From: Xiphophorus maculatus
Taxonomy: Eukaryota; Chordata; Actinopteri; Cyprinodontiformes; Poeciliidae
DNA length: 64,000 nt
NCBI RefSeq assembly: GCF_002775205.1
Contig: NC_036459.1
Span: forward strand, 19,080,312-19,144,311
Direction of reading: 5' to 3'
The notes below the pieces were generated by a model that was not told the origin of the DNA, ran no database searches, and saw only the letters and a program-made list of their open reading frames with translations. The position numbers and the translations under genes are program-made. Shown here piece by piece: positions 47,863 to 60,408 of the stretch (positions are counted from its first letter, which is position 1; every line of letters begins with the position of its first letter).

Positions 47863-50800
47863 TCAGCTGTCAGAAATCTGAAACAGCTCCTCCTGCAGTC
47901 TGACTAAAGCCTTCATTGGATCCTCTTCTAAAGGGGTTTCATGTTGGGATGATCCTTTGGAGCTGTAGCCCTGGTCAGATCCACTGCTGGAACGTTTTGC
48001 ACCTGGCTCAATATCCTCCTCCATCTCCACAGGCTCAGCCAGGCTCAGTTCAGGTAAGGAAATATTCTCACTCTGCACAACAGAACTGGGGCATCCAAGA
48101 GAACTTGTGTCAGAAAAGTTCTGTTGAGCCAAATGTACTTGGTCTGAATAGACATACAGCCTTTTGTTCATATGCTGCGAAGAAGCTTCATCATCCTCAG
48201 CAGACTTTGGAACAGATGATGGTTCCCTGAGGGACACCCAGTTCTGTTGGACAGAAGACTGGCTCCTGAAAACAGGTTCAGCTACATACGCAGACTCTGG
48301 CCCAGTGCTGTGGTGGTACAGTGGGACTTCTGTCAACACTTCCACCTGGCTTGGGGCATACAGACGTCTGCAGTCAGAATTCATCGCTGGTACAAGCTCT
48401 GCCACTGAAGACATCTGCTGCCCTGGGTTTAACTCAGGTGTAAGCATGTGAACAGTGCTGCAGCTTTCATCAATGTCAACGTTGTGAATGTAGACTGGAA
48501 GGCCATCTCTGATAGGAGGGATGTACTCAAAGACAGGAAGGGTCTGCAGTGGCTCAATGAGCTGGTTGGCTTCACAAATGACTTCCTCTTCACTGAGAAC
48601 ACACTCCTTTTCAAACCAGTCCGGATTTTCTATCTGATAGGCTTGGAAGGTTTCAATAGCATCTCTAAGGGCTTTACCAGAAGCACAGCTGGAATATTCA
48701 TCCACACCGATTCCCTCGATGTGGCTGACCTGACCTGGCTGATATTTCTCAATGTCTAAGATACGGAAGTAGAGTTCCTCAAAGTGCTTCATCAGGTTGT
48801 ATTTGATTCCAATGTCAAAAACTGAAGGTACATCCCTCTCACTGCTGATGTCCCCAAAGTAAGCCACCATATACTTGCCCAACATGCCTGCCTGATGCAT
48901 GTCAGGCAGGAAGAGATTTAGAAACGGAATGAGGATGTCATCTGTGGGGCAAAGTACATCTTCCTTCAGTTTCACCTGGCCTTGACCACACATCGCTCTC
49001 CACTTTGCCTGAACTCCAGGTGAGCACAGTACCAGGATCTTGTCGGACGGGTTGTTTAATTGCTGCCGTTGCCACTCCAGCCAGCGGAGACGGCCAACCA
49101 TGCTGACTGAGGAGGAGTCCAGCAGGTCTACCAGCACCCTGGTGCCACATTTGGCCTGAAGAAAACCACACAGCTTAAGCACTACTTCCCTGTAAAGGTG
49201 GTGGTCCTGGGAGTAGATGACCAGCACTTTGGGTTGTGGTTTAAGTGGCGTCTGCTGTGTTTCACCGTCCTTTGATGGAGTAGCAACGTAATGTTTACCT
49301 AAAGGTGGATGAAGCGATCTATGAGTGGTATGAAACTACACTTCCTACATTCATTAAGTTCAAAAGTAAGAATTTGAAAAAAGTATTCCATACCGCGCTT
49401 TCTGCAAATGACACACATCACTGCTGCCACTATGATACAGATGGAAATCACTGCAATGGGAACAAACAAGTACCCAGGGGGAAGCGGATCTGCCTGAGGT
49501 GTTTTCTCTGTAAGAAAGAAAAGACAAGCGATTGGAAAGTTTTAGAGGATTCTTGTCTCCTTGTCCTTCTCATTTAGCCGCCAGGCTTTTTTTTTTTTGC
49601 TTTATTTCCAACATCTGAAACCCACAAATGTTTTAGACACAATATGCTGAGAAGCCTTTCAAGTGTAAAGACTTGCTCTGAAATAAGTCAGGACAGACAT
49701 CCTGGGCTTTATTAAGTAAAATGTAGAGCAAACTAATACCAAATAAAGCTTCTGTAATTCTGGATTAAAACAACAAAAAAAAAAAACTGACCACAGTATC
49801 TGAATGAGTGGGCCCCATTCCCAGAGAAAGTTTTCCTTCCAAATGTAGTCTGATAAAATCCAACCTTGCACTTTCAGAATGTCAAAATGTCTCTGTATAC
49901 TAGTGACTGCAGTCAGATATGAGTATAAGCAGTTTCTTTAAAAGTATCCCAGGATGACTTTTGTTTTGAGCTGGCTTAATAGAGCAGCAAGTTGCACAAA
50001 GAGTTCTGAAATATTGAACAATTTGTGAATTCAAACAATTCAAGAAGGTCACATTAAGTTCACTTGTAAAGGTTAGAGTGCATTTTAGACTCATCCTGAA
50101 AGTTCACATGAAATCCAAATATCTCTAACTTATTAGTGTTGAATAGTAATGCTGAAAATATGACACATGATGGGATTATTATTACATTTACTGCTAACTA
50201 TGACCAAGTAAAGGTCTGACCACTCTGACCTGGCACTAATGTTTGTGTAGATGCCGTTGAGGCAGGTTTCCCTCAGATACCCTTTAGATGAAGCCTATCT
50301 GCTTATTTGCAATAATCGAGTGCTCTGAATATATTATGTCCACTGATGTTTTGCTAGAGTGCGTGTGTGTGCAGAACTTGAAAAAAATTAATAACTTTTG
50401 CAAAAGAACGCTTTTATCTACTTGTTAAAATTCTAATGTTGAATTGTATCGCTAGAGTTATTCTAGTAGCTGATCATCTGTTTCCATCCAGCCCTTTTAA
50501 AAGGCCTTTCTTTAATGAGACAAAGTAGACAGAAATCACTTGTCCCAGTTGGAATATAATGGAAGGTAAAGTTTTAATGGCTAAAGATTTTAGCTGTCAT
50601 CCATCTTTGCCATAAAACAAGATTCTGTACCTGAACACAAGTTATGAGTTTTTCTTTGACGTGTACAGTCGTTGCCACATTGTGGGAAAAAAGGTTTAAT
50701 CTGCAGGAAAAGAAGAATCAAATGAATGTTCATATTTAGCTTAGATGATGCAGACGTATTGCTAATAAACACAAGCATGGCTGACATAATGGAAGTCAGC

Positions 50801-53800
50801 AGAAAAAATGAAAACATTTACCTCAGCATCAAACTGGCAGCAGAATCTTGGCCATTTGTGAAGACTGAACTGTACATTCACTGTCTCCTGATTCTCCTGG
50901 GGAGAGGTTTACGGAGAAGTTAGTACTGCAGGGGAAACATATACATCCACACAAATACACACACACACACACACCCGCCCACACCTGCACGCACGCACGC
51001 ACACACACACACACACTCTCCCACATGTATACTTATATGTGCCATGTATTTGATGCATTGTGGGAACTATTTTCCTGACACATATTACTTTGTGGGGACC
51101 AACTGCTCCATGGGAAATGCTGTTTTTTGTTCTAAGATTCATATTTTAGACCTAAGATGTGAATTGAGCTTTGGTATGGTTAGGGTTAGGCTGTAGAAAT
51201 GAATGGAAGTCAATGTAAAGTCCCCACAAAGATAGTGCGACTAACATTTTTGTGTACGGAAAAAAAATATGGTCACAGATAAGTAAATTGGCTTCAGACT
51301 GCAGAATGTTTTGATCAGCATCAACCTACACAAAACGGAAAATGCCTGTATGTTCCTCAAGATAACATCAGAGTTGCATCTGTTCACCCTCATGTTGGAG
51401 AATCACTTCGCAACATTAAAACAAACTCATTGCATGAATATATTTTAGCATCTGAACTACATTCACAGCTCCAGACAGGAACTAGCCTTTTTTGTTTTGA
51501 AAGGCTAGTTCACATATCAACATTTTAATGAAGTCAAGTATTTTAGAATGCATAGATCACAACATCAAGCATCAATGAGCATATTGATCTGTCTATGTGA
51601 TTTTCTTTGCTTGCTTTGTTCCAGCTGTATCATAATGTTGTTGTGGATGGTGAGAGAAAAACTGCATTCATTAAGCAGCAACTTATGCATACCGTTCCCT
51701 GTTAAATAACAGGGAACGGTATGCATGATCAACAGTGGAGACAAATTATTGTGTGCTGTACCCTGAGAGGCATGCACACTAGCACATAAACCCACAGCAA
51801 CAGCCAAAGAGTTTTTTAACTCTATCTTTCCTAAACAAATTTATTGACTGAGGCTTTGCTGTAATTAACTGAATGTTCTGTCTTTCATATTTAGAATTAA
51901 AGGCTTGCTTATCCAAATTTACATAGTTCAAATGATCTGCTTAGTTGTCCTAAACCACTTAAGGAATCACACATTACATTTATTTCTTTAACATTGAAAG
52001 TATTACTGAATCAGCGCTTTTGTTTCTTTTCTGTGTCTGCTTTGTCTTCTCAAACCCCCACTAGTTGTTCACACTGAGAAAGGTTCTGGTTCTGCTGGAG
52101 ATTTTTCCTCTTTGCTGTTGCTATGCGCATGCTCAATATGACAAACTGCAGCAAAGTCTGCAATGGAAGTACTATCAACTGAAACAAAAATTGACTCAAA
52201 GAAAGTAAACAGCAAGTGGTTTTCTGGCCCAAAAGCTTGGCTCAGGGCTTCCTCCATCTGAATCTTTCCTCTATTTGAAAGCTTTCTTTTTGTTTTGAGT
52301 GCGACATTTAGAACTCCATAATGTGCACAAAAACCTAGTTTACGTTTCAGAGAGACAGTGATAGATTAACATATTTAATGTAGATTAGTAGATTTCTTCA
52401 GTCCATTTTATTTACCTAAATAATCATTAAATACAGTATATTATTAAGATTACTAAATATATATTAGTCCTACAAGTTCTGAGATAATCAAACCATTTCA
52501 ATGGAAATGATTATGATTTTGATCTATTTTTTGAAAAATGTCTCATTCATTCACATGAAGTATGAAATTAGGGCTCTCTGGTTAAAATAACTACCTTTCA
52601 GAATGATTTTTGATATATTTGAGAATACTGAGTCTGATAAAACTTACAATGCAAAAACTACTATGTGTCAACAGCTTCAGCTAATGTTCCACCATTTATG
52701 AGGCTTTAGTGTTTTTCTACATGTTTAGTGTTCTCCAAAAAGTAAACACCACACAAACATACTCATTCTAATGAGTTCATGTACAATCCTGGAAACAGAT
52801 TACTGTCAAAGTCGACTAAGGTATGTAACAGCCATGAGGCTGAGCCTCACCATGAGCACAGGGGTGCTGTCTGTGATGGAGCCACATCTCATTAGAACCA
52901 GGTATTCCTTACACAGAGTGCTGGGGATGAAGCTGACAGCCAGGGAGCCATTGACTGGCTCATGAACCAGGCTGATGTTAGGCTTCCACAGACTTCCTAC
53001 AGAGATTACACAGCCTGTTAGCAGTTTTAAGGACATTGACCTGGGGAAACAGGAGTATGACTCACCTCTCTCTATGCAAACCTGGGTCTTCTTCATGTTG
53101 GCGTGGTCACATCCTTAAAAAAAAACACAGATTAAGAGGACATATTAACTCAAGAAAAAATCAAATGGAAGATTTCCTGACAGGTTTGTGAATCACAAAC
53201 CAAAAACAACTGCATCCTCGTTTTACTCACCTGGGACCTGAATTTGTCTGCTGACGTCATAGTTGCTGTGACCTTGCTCTGGTCTGGGGATGTTATAGAC
53301 AGACACATAATACTTCTCACCAGGATTCAGCACCAGAACATCAGAGGAGAACAGCCACTGAAAACACACAAATAAGTCAGTCCAAAGAAAGAATTCTGGA
53401 CTCAACAAGTAAAATGCTTCTGGTTTCCTGCTTCTGTTTGGAACACTTAGACTGAATAAGAAATCAGTGAGAGCAATGCAAACCTGACCAGCTTCATCAT
53501 CTTGGTTAAGTCTGAATATTAGTAGATAATTAGCCTAATAAATAGATTCATTCTGTTTGCTTCAGGATTATACATGGTTTGCAAAGGAAATCTATGTACA
53601 AAAATTTTTAGTACAAAATATACCTGAAATATTATGCAACCTACCAAATATACATAGCATCCATGCAATATTTTGTTATTGTACTAGATCACACATAAAT
53701 ATTACAATGACAACTGTGATTTGCCATGTATGACAACTATATTAAAATGACTAAAAAATAGAAGAAACATATGATTTCATTTTTGTTTCCAAACTTGGCA

Positions 53801-56379
53801 AAAACTGATCTAAAATATGAAACATGAGTCACTCACTTTCTCTTCTGATGGGCTTTTCATGTCGAGACGTTTTTTGAAGGAATATCGAATACACCGCTGC
53901 TCATTAGTGGACATCCGAAGAACATGAAGCTCAGTGGCATTCAGGAAATGTATGCTACCTGTTGATTAACACAGCTGATGTTAATGTTGTCTTTGTCTAT
54001 GTTAGAAAATGAAAAAATAAAAAGAACAAACTCCAGTGAGAATCAGCTGACTGGAGAATATTAAACTTAAATCCTAAACTTTGCAGAGACACTGACAATG
54101 TTAGACATATTTGCAATCCATATAAACACTGAATTTTAACAATACTTTTAATATAATCAAACAATATACAGTGTTAGTGTTGCAACACTAACGCTGACTC
54201 ACCATCATCCTTTAAAGTCCAGTTAGCCTGAAGGACAGGCTGCAGTTTCCCTGTTTTGTCTATCCTTGTTTCTATAGCAACTTGCAGGTCGTCTGGACCG
54301 CTGGGGGTGTACTGGTGACTGATCAGCCACCCAGAGTCCATACAGTTATCTGCATAAAGAGACAAACTCACAGTGAAATGCCTCAGTATCTAGGGCTGCC
54401 ATGATAACAATAAGTTCTGGGACGATAAATTGTCTCAGAACTTATTTAGATAAACGATATCATTGTTGTTTTGAGAACATTTTCAAGTAATATAATAGCA
54501 ATAATGGCATAAAGATGCAAGAACACATTCTCAAAGATCAAAAAACTTTCAATTCTAATGAACATTTAAACACTGGAAGATATTTTGAATATCCAAAATA
54601 AATATAGAAAACAACAGAGACAACAAATTAAATAAATTAGGATGCCTCTATAAACCAATTATGTTTTTTTTAAAAAAAAAAGATAGTTGAGGAGCAAATC
54701 ACCAGACCGAAGACTTCTATCAGTCAGTTTTTGGTTTAAAAAGAGAGAGAGAGAGAAAAAAAAGGGGGGAAAAAGATAAATCAAGCAAATGAAAATTATT
54801 CAAAAACTATTCTTTTAATTTATCATGTGATTAATTCATTTATTGCTTATTGTGACAGGCCTGTCAGTATCCATTCACTATGCTATTTTTTATTTATCCT
54901 AAAAATACTTAGTATTTTATATATTACATGTGGTCCTAATTTAAATATATACAATAAAAAAATGGCAGTTTTTCTAATACATAAATACGGAGCATGTAAA
55001 TGTAATAACTTTCATGACATGAGTGGTGCGGGGGGAATGAAAATCAAAGACACAAGTGTGGAAAATGCTATTGAAAAGTTTAATAGATCTGTAATTTCTG
55101 GATTTCTAACTCACTATAAACAAAAGAGCAAGAAGGAAATGTCTGCAACAGGAAATTCAAAATACTCACTGTAACTGGCTTTACAGTCCACATCCTGTTA
55201 CAACAACAAAGACGACAACATTAGAAATCTTGGAGTTTATCAAACTTGGTGTTTTGTACACATGGTATTTAAAGGTTGAGTAACTACAAAGTCACGGAAA
55301 ACAGAAAGGACCCACTGATCAGTTCTAGGGCTTTCTTGAATTGATAATGATCTAGTCTTTACAAGTTTCTAAAATAATTTAAATCAAACCTAAAGTCTAG
55401 AAAACACAATAATTCTACAATAAAGATTTTGCTGAAAGGCTTTGTGTGAAAATCTCAGAGCATACCTTTGTTTCCATAGGATTGAGTGATAATTATAACA
55501 AGGTGCTGCTAATTACAGAACTTGATGACCTGATCATAGTAGGACCACCTTTATAAATTTGTTAATATTGTGTATCTTAGCAATATGCCAAGAACAGATA
55601 GAATTGATAATGAAGTCGGAGAATTAATTGTTGCTGCCAATCAATCTGAGAAGGGATTCAAGGGTATATTAAAATAATTTGAATGTGTCAAGTGGCAAAG
55701 TTTCTAATCGTTCCAAGAGTTAAAGTTTGAACAAAACCATCCTAAGTGAAACATGTTTAGAGAAACTCAAACAGCTTAAATACCATTTTTAGCCCTGTGG
55801 TGGAGGGTAATGATTTGAACTTGTCTACTGTGAGCTCCTCTGTACACCAACGTGTAAGGTGACATGTGAGGTACCTGACAGCTAAAATGGTTCCTAACAG
55901 AACCATGATCCAAACACAGCTGCAGATCTACATCAGAAAAGACCTCCACCTGATTTAAAAGTTTTTGGTGAGAAAAGACATTGGTCAATTCTTACAGCAT
56001 AATAAAGAGAGTAAAATGCTTTATTTTTCAAAAACCATGACTGTATGCACATTTTCAAAACATATTTAAGAAAAGGATTTACTGTCTCAAACCAAACATG
56101 TCTGAAGATTCTCGGTTTTCCAGGAGGATTAAAAGGAAGTCATTTTGTTTTGAACGTCTGGTTAGAAATGTCCCTCTCCTTTAATTTCAGCTCTATGAAA
56201 CTTGTCCGATGAGGCGACAGTTTGTCCTCATCCAGCCGAGCGGCCGACGTAGTGAAATTTAGAGCCCGTGTACGTAGATGTACACACGCGGGGTAGAAAT
56301 GCAAAAAGTTGAAAATATACAACTTTTGCTGCTGTTTTCTCTCATTCCCCATGTGTCTCTCCCATACCGCGCTACTGTG

Positions 56380-56446
<67 letters not shown>

Positions 56447-56845
56447 ACTCGGAAGGCTTTCACGTCAAAACAGGTAGTTCGATTAGTCTGTGTTATTAAG
56501 ACGTTACAATTTTAAGCTTAATTGTTTGACATGTTTAAAACGTTAAGCACTTTAATTCATTTAATTCAACCTAGTGATTACATTTACAACATTTGGACAC
56601 AGAGAAGAAATGCTTTATCACTAGTTCAATAAGAAAAATAAGACCAAATAAATATTTCCGGTGTTGACAAACACTGGAATCGTTAAGAAAGTCTCAGTGC
56701 GTCTCACCTGTCGCGAGCATTTCAGCTTCGCTTGCTGAGATATAATGCTGATGGACGACGAGCCCATCGCTTCCAGTAAGACCAGCAGCGCTAAAACCAA
56801 CTTCATGTTTATCAGCCATTCCAGAGTCAGCCTCGCTGCTGCCAT
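47863..56845 (-). CDS. il17ra: Interleukin-17 receptor A, complete
   Basis: Exons, 5' to 3' on the minus strand: 56845-56708, 55194-55170, 54349-54203, 53958-53837, 53357-53231, 53113-53066, 52996-52851, 50896-50822, 50700-50631, 49507-49394, 49298-47863 (2448 nt, 815 aa; human 866). The signal peptide is near MKLVLALLVLLEAMGSS; translation may start at residue 1 or at that Met (residue 14). The ectodomain has IL17RA cores: NCMDSGWLI, VLQANWTL, NEQRCIRYSF, LNPGEKYYVSVYNIPRP, GSLWKPNISL, FCCQFDAE, IKPFFPQCGNDC. One membrane span lies at residues ~312-334 (YLFVPIAVISICIIVAAVMC), followed by basic CRKR. The cytosolic SEFIR domain runs from ~361 (KVLVIYSQDHHLYREVVLKL) to ~520 and recruits Act1 (TRAF3IP2) in this family. 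The tail keeps SGSDQGYSSKGSS, similar to the human SDQGYISRSS region. It binds IL-17A/F with IL17RC and drives NF-kB and MAPK signalling. Confidence 0.93.
50954..51017 (+). repeat. (CA)n compound microsatellite in an il17ra intron
   Basis: Interrupted CA and GCAC repeats just upstream (gene-wise) of il17ra exon 8. It is next to a miniature element that commonly accompanies CA tracts in fish. Confidence 0.9.
51087..51234 (+). mobile_element. Miniature element with CTTTGTGGGGAC termini
   Basis: ACTTTGTGGGGACC on the left and GTCCCCACAAAGATAG on the right form inverted ends about 148 bp apart, a very common fish non-autonomous element. It includes GGTTAGGGTTAGG, which looks telomeric but belongs to the element. 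Confidence 0.65.
51685..51726. repeat. 42-bp near-perfect palindrome
   Basis: The 20-bp arm ATGCATACCGTTCCCTGTTA is followed by AA and its exact reverse complement. It lies in il17ra intron 7. The arms end abruptly at unmatched bases. Confidence 0.95.
54391..54863 (+). mobile_element. hAT-type miniature element with TCAGTATC duplication
   Basis: The left end TAGGGCTGCCATGATAAC and the reverse complement of the right end CAGGCCTGTCACAATAAG are imperfect inverted repeats. The octamer TCAGTATC is exact at 54383-54390 and 54864-54871. The interior is AT-rich with a purine run near 54.75 kb. It lies 41 bp from the il17ra exon 3 acceptor. Confidence 0.8.
55170..55194 (-). CDS. il17ra: il17ra exon 2, 25-nt microexon
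   Basis: On the minus strand, TTGTAACAG precedes and GTGAGTATT follows a 25-nt block encoding DVDCKASY plus the first base of the next codon. It joins exon 1 (phase 0) and exon 3 (phase 1) in frame to give CSRQDVDCKASYNNCMDSGW. The alignment with the human segment LNC...STCLDDSW supports it. Without it the frame breaks. Confidence 0.85.
55550..55700 (+). mobile_element. Tc1-like transposase N-terminal relic
   Basis: The plus strand reads MPRTDRIDNEVGELIVAANQ and then SEKGFKGILK, matching the start of the first helix-turn-helix of Tc1-type transposases. Stops follow at once. The element ends cannot be placed. It lies within il17ra intron 1. Confidence 0.6.
56380..56446 (+). repeat. (AACT)n tetranucleotide microsatellite
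   Basis: About 16 uninterrupted copies of a CTAA/AACT tetramer in il17ra intron 1, about 260 bp from exon 1. Confidence 0.95.
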
Positions 56846-58874
56846 TTTAGCCAGAGCATCAAAAACAAAGTGAAAAGAACAGCCTTTTTTTCCGAAACAC
56901 TGACGCAGGTGCTAAACTTCCTGCTCTGTTGCGGGAAAATCCCCTCCGCGCTCAGAGCAGGAACTTCTACCTCATGATGAGTTCATTAACCTCGGAAGTT
57001 ACAGCTTTTAGTTGTTACCAGAATTATCGACAGTTTGCTCTTTTTCTATTTGGACAATCAAGAGTTTTTGAAAATTCATTGAAGAATTCGAACCTCAGTG
57101 ATCTCTGAACACTGAGGTGGAAAATGTTTACTCAGTGTGTTAGCTTTTAAATTAATCACATACAGTATGTTTATGTCTGTCAGGCCAACCTTACCAGAAG
57201 ATTTCAAATATTATTTTTTAAATATCTTAACAGACAAATTGCTTTACTCATTATTATTGTTGCGATTAAGAATTCTCCAGAGAGGCTGTAACAGCAGTAC
57301 CTGAAGGCTGCACTGGGGAGTAGTTTTCACCAGGAAGTTTCAACCTCTTGAGTTTTTTTCTGTGTCCGTGAATTAATCATCCACCATTCTGTCTACTTCC
57401 TTGTTCTTTGGAACAGTCTGGTTAAGATGATTAACCATTGGCAGCAGAAACATCGCAACAGCCCACTAGCTTCACCTATGTTGTGAACAACCAATTAAAT
57501 GTTCAGTTCCAAGACTGTTCTGGTCTGGTCCTTTAGTACAGTAATCACCAGGGCATAATCTGTCTCAGTCTTAATAACAGTTTCATAATAATGACCACAT
57601 AAAGTTTATCCAAATAAATGGAAATATTACTAACATTATCTTGCTTCTAAATCATATCTTATTACTATATTATATTAATGTCAGAGTCTTATCTCCTTGC
57701 TTCACAAAGTATTGTTCAGTGTTTCTCCTGCATACCAAGGTTCTAAAAGTGCTGATTCTCCTTTCTACAGGATGTAAAGAATTCAAGGGTCATTGTATCA
57801 GCTCCCAAAGTACTTTCAGTTTTTTTTGTTGTTGCATATTTTCTCTCAGGAACGATGTCCTGTTGCGGTGTGTCTTTCGACTGACACTGAGATGATCTCA
57901 TTCATGAGAGCAGGAGAATGGAGCCCTCTGATGTTAAAACAGGAATTCATTGCAAATGAGAAGTAGGATTTTAATTTCTAAAATATGTTGTTGCATTTGT
58001 CACATTAAACTTGAATAATATCCATCATTTTTGCATCTAGGACAACAGCCCTTGCTCCTCAAAATGTGAAATGCATAGTAAGGAGAGTAAAACATCTTAA
58101 GTGACATGTTCAGAGGTCCTTTAGATGACTCCGTGTTGGTCTATTCCAAGACTCCAGGCAAACAGCATGGTGGAAGTTGACAGGATCTCTTGCTGCTTTT
58201 CCTGCCCTGGTTCCTGTATTGGTTGACAGCCTGATTACCTCACCTTCTCGCCCACTGCCTGAATGATGGTGACTGGTAAAAAAAAAACCATGACCATGCA
58301 GAGCTCCCTAAAGCCTACATATTTATACGTGAAACACCCATATCCCAAACAAAATTACTATGAATCAACCAGAAAATAAGGAAATCAATAAAATAAACTA
58401 AATAATCTAAACTCTAAGATTCACCAAAAAATAGAGAAATAGCTCCAACATGAAGTTAAAGGGAAAGTTCTCTGGACCTTGGATCTGACAGACTGTGGTG
58501 ATAAAATAACTCATCACCTGTCATCCAAAATAGAAACAGAATCTTTGTCTATTCAGTCCATTAATAGAGGTGTTTAATATTTAAAACATCATGACACACG
58601 GCTCTTCTGCTGTGTGAACTCATTTAATGTGAGAGTGGTGATACACTTTGAAATTTGGTTTCTTGTTGTCAGATATGAATTATGTGCATGTGTGATCTCC
58701 TGGTTTGATTTTGGTTGTATTGCTGAGTTAAATGGAACTGTTCCTTTTTTATCACTAAACTCCTTGCTTTGTTGAAATTACACACAATGCTCTTGTTTAA
58801 AATGTTGAAAGCTGCATTATCCTTATTTCTATTTCTGTATCTGAAGTAAAGTCAGATCTGACAACTAACCATAT
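56846..58874 (-). other. il17ra upstream region and intergenic DNA
   Basis: CpG dinucleotides concentrate in the first 120 bp upstream of il17ra (56.85-56.96 kb). Beyond that I recognise no gene or named repeat. Confidence 0.5.
56933..56944 (-). promoter_or_regulatory. Candidate NF-kB site upstream of il17ra
   Basis: The minus strand reads GGGGATTTTCCC, containing GGGATTTTCC, which fits the GGGRNWYYCC kappa-B consensus. It lies about 90 bp upstream of the il17ra initiation codon in a CpG-bearing stretch that is probably the promoter or 5' UTR. A single-site match has limited specificity. Confidence 0.4.
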
Positions 58875-59350
58875 TCACAATACTTTATTGATCCCAAACA
58901 GATATTAAATGTTGTTGTAACTCATATTAATTCAAATTTTTAAAGAGTCATTGTAGATAGTGATGGGTATTGGTGGGAAATATCTACTGTAGCAAATCTA
59001 AAGAAGCCTCTGACTGAAGACACTATCTTTTCCAATGACAGTCTCATGAAAAAGATGGTCAGGGCTCTGCTGCCCCAACAGATGACAGCAGAAGAGATGA
59101 CACTCTCAACAACAGACTGATAGGTCTGCACTATCATGCTGCAAACCTTGAAGGATCTTGGCTTCCTCAACAAGTCCAGTCTGCTCTGTCTCTTATAGAT
59201 GTTTCACTGCTGTGTCTCCAGTCCAGTCTGTTGTCCAGATTAACATCGAGGTATTTATATTCCTCAACCACCTCCACTTCTTCTCCCATGATGGAAAGAG
59301 GGTTTGATCTAACACTGTTTCTTCTGAGTTCTAGATCACAATATTGTTGT
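58875..59350 (-). mobile_element. Rex1-like LINE fragment
   Basis: On the minus strand, MGEEVEVVEEYKYLDVNLDN with RLDWRHSSE near 59.2-59.3 kb is the VEVVEDYKYLGVHLDNRLDW block of fish Rex1-type reverse transcriptases. LRKPRSFKVCSMIVQTYQSV plus VESVISSAVICWGS at 59.05-59.17 kb is the following segment. Frame breaks show decay. The left end carries an ACTTTATTGATCCC terminus typical of these elements. Confidence 0.8.
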
Positions 59351-60408
59351 AATATTAATGCAATACATTAATTAATTCTGTTTAATCTATTCAAACCATT
59401 CAGGAACCAACAAGCAACAACAAAATCAAGCACTCAAGTTTTAGTTTGTTCTATTGTTTTCATTTTATGAGGAAATGATCATTTTCATCAGTTTTTATTT
59501 GAAACCAGTGTAACAGCTTTAAATAGCATGTTGAGTAGCAAAAAAAAGCATTAAAAGACTCAGTGTGCAATATAAAGATACAAAATAGAGGTAATATTTG
59601 CAGAATTTCTGTAAAAAGGTAGAACAAAGGGAGGAAAACATGTTCCAGATCCATGTCTGTTAACCAGGTTGTTCTGCCTGGATGGGGGTAGACACAGAAC
59701 CTTCTGATACACACCACAGAACTTTCAGGAAGGAGCAGTGAGTGAGCATTTATCCTGCAGCTGCATGGCAGCAGAACCCCAAACTCTCCATCAGTTTGTA
59801 TTCTCTGGTTTTAGGAGTTAAAGGCATACATTCTTCATCAGAATACAGAAACAGATATTAGCTGAATCAAGTCAATCAGATAATAGAGTTCAATGTTTAC
59901 ATGATGTTAACATTTTGCATATAGTGCTATATGTTTAATTATCCCATGATTATCGTTTATGTGACTCGCTGCTAAGGTTGCAACAGCAGGATCTCACGAT
60001 TAATTGCAGATATATTTGATCCATAGGTAAGAGAAAAAAACATGTCACATGAAGGGAAAAAGTTGAGGTTAGTTTATAAAACAAAGGTTAGGTTATAAAA
60101 AGCTCTGAGGTTGAAGTAAACGCAGAGGAAAACATCTGGGTGATGCAGGCAGTGCAGCTGCATGTGATGATTTAGAGGACAGCCTGAGTGTGGAATCAAA
60201 ATGTGCAGGTGAGAGAGTCCACACTCATCTGAGACCGAAGGAACCCATCAGAGGATCACACAGCTGGAAGAGGAGTCTTCTGCACTGCTGGGCACAGAGA
60301 GAATGTTCTCAATCAAACCGCCTCACACAGAACAGAAGGCAAGTTAGGAATAGAAAACTTAAAAATTTCTGTAACACACACCCACATACAGTTATGTTCA
60401 ATTTTCGG
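59351..60408 (+). other. Intergenic, nothing recognised
   Basis: No coding motif, RNA gene or named repeat is recognised here. Confidence 0.5.

Noticed and set aside
49180..49227. Separate gene starting at a GTG in the SEFIR exon
   Set aside because: The frame extends upstream to a good acceptor at 49298 and joins the transmembrane exon; it is simply the last il17ra exon.
51178..51195. Interstitial telomere repeat (GGTTAGGGTTAGG)
   Set aside because: Only two units, and part of a common CTTTGTGGGGAC-ended miniature element.
52050..52257. Possible extra il17ra exon (minus strand, two overlapping 60-codon frames)
   Set aside because: Neither frame resembles the receptor and exons 7 and 8 already join in phase without it.
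55776..55988. Minus-strand 70-codon frame as an il17ra exon
   Set aside because: No receptor similarity, and a 25-nt exon at 55170-55194 already supplies the required sequence and phase; the region adjoins a Tc1 relic.
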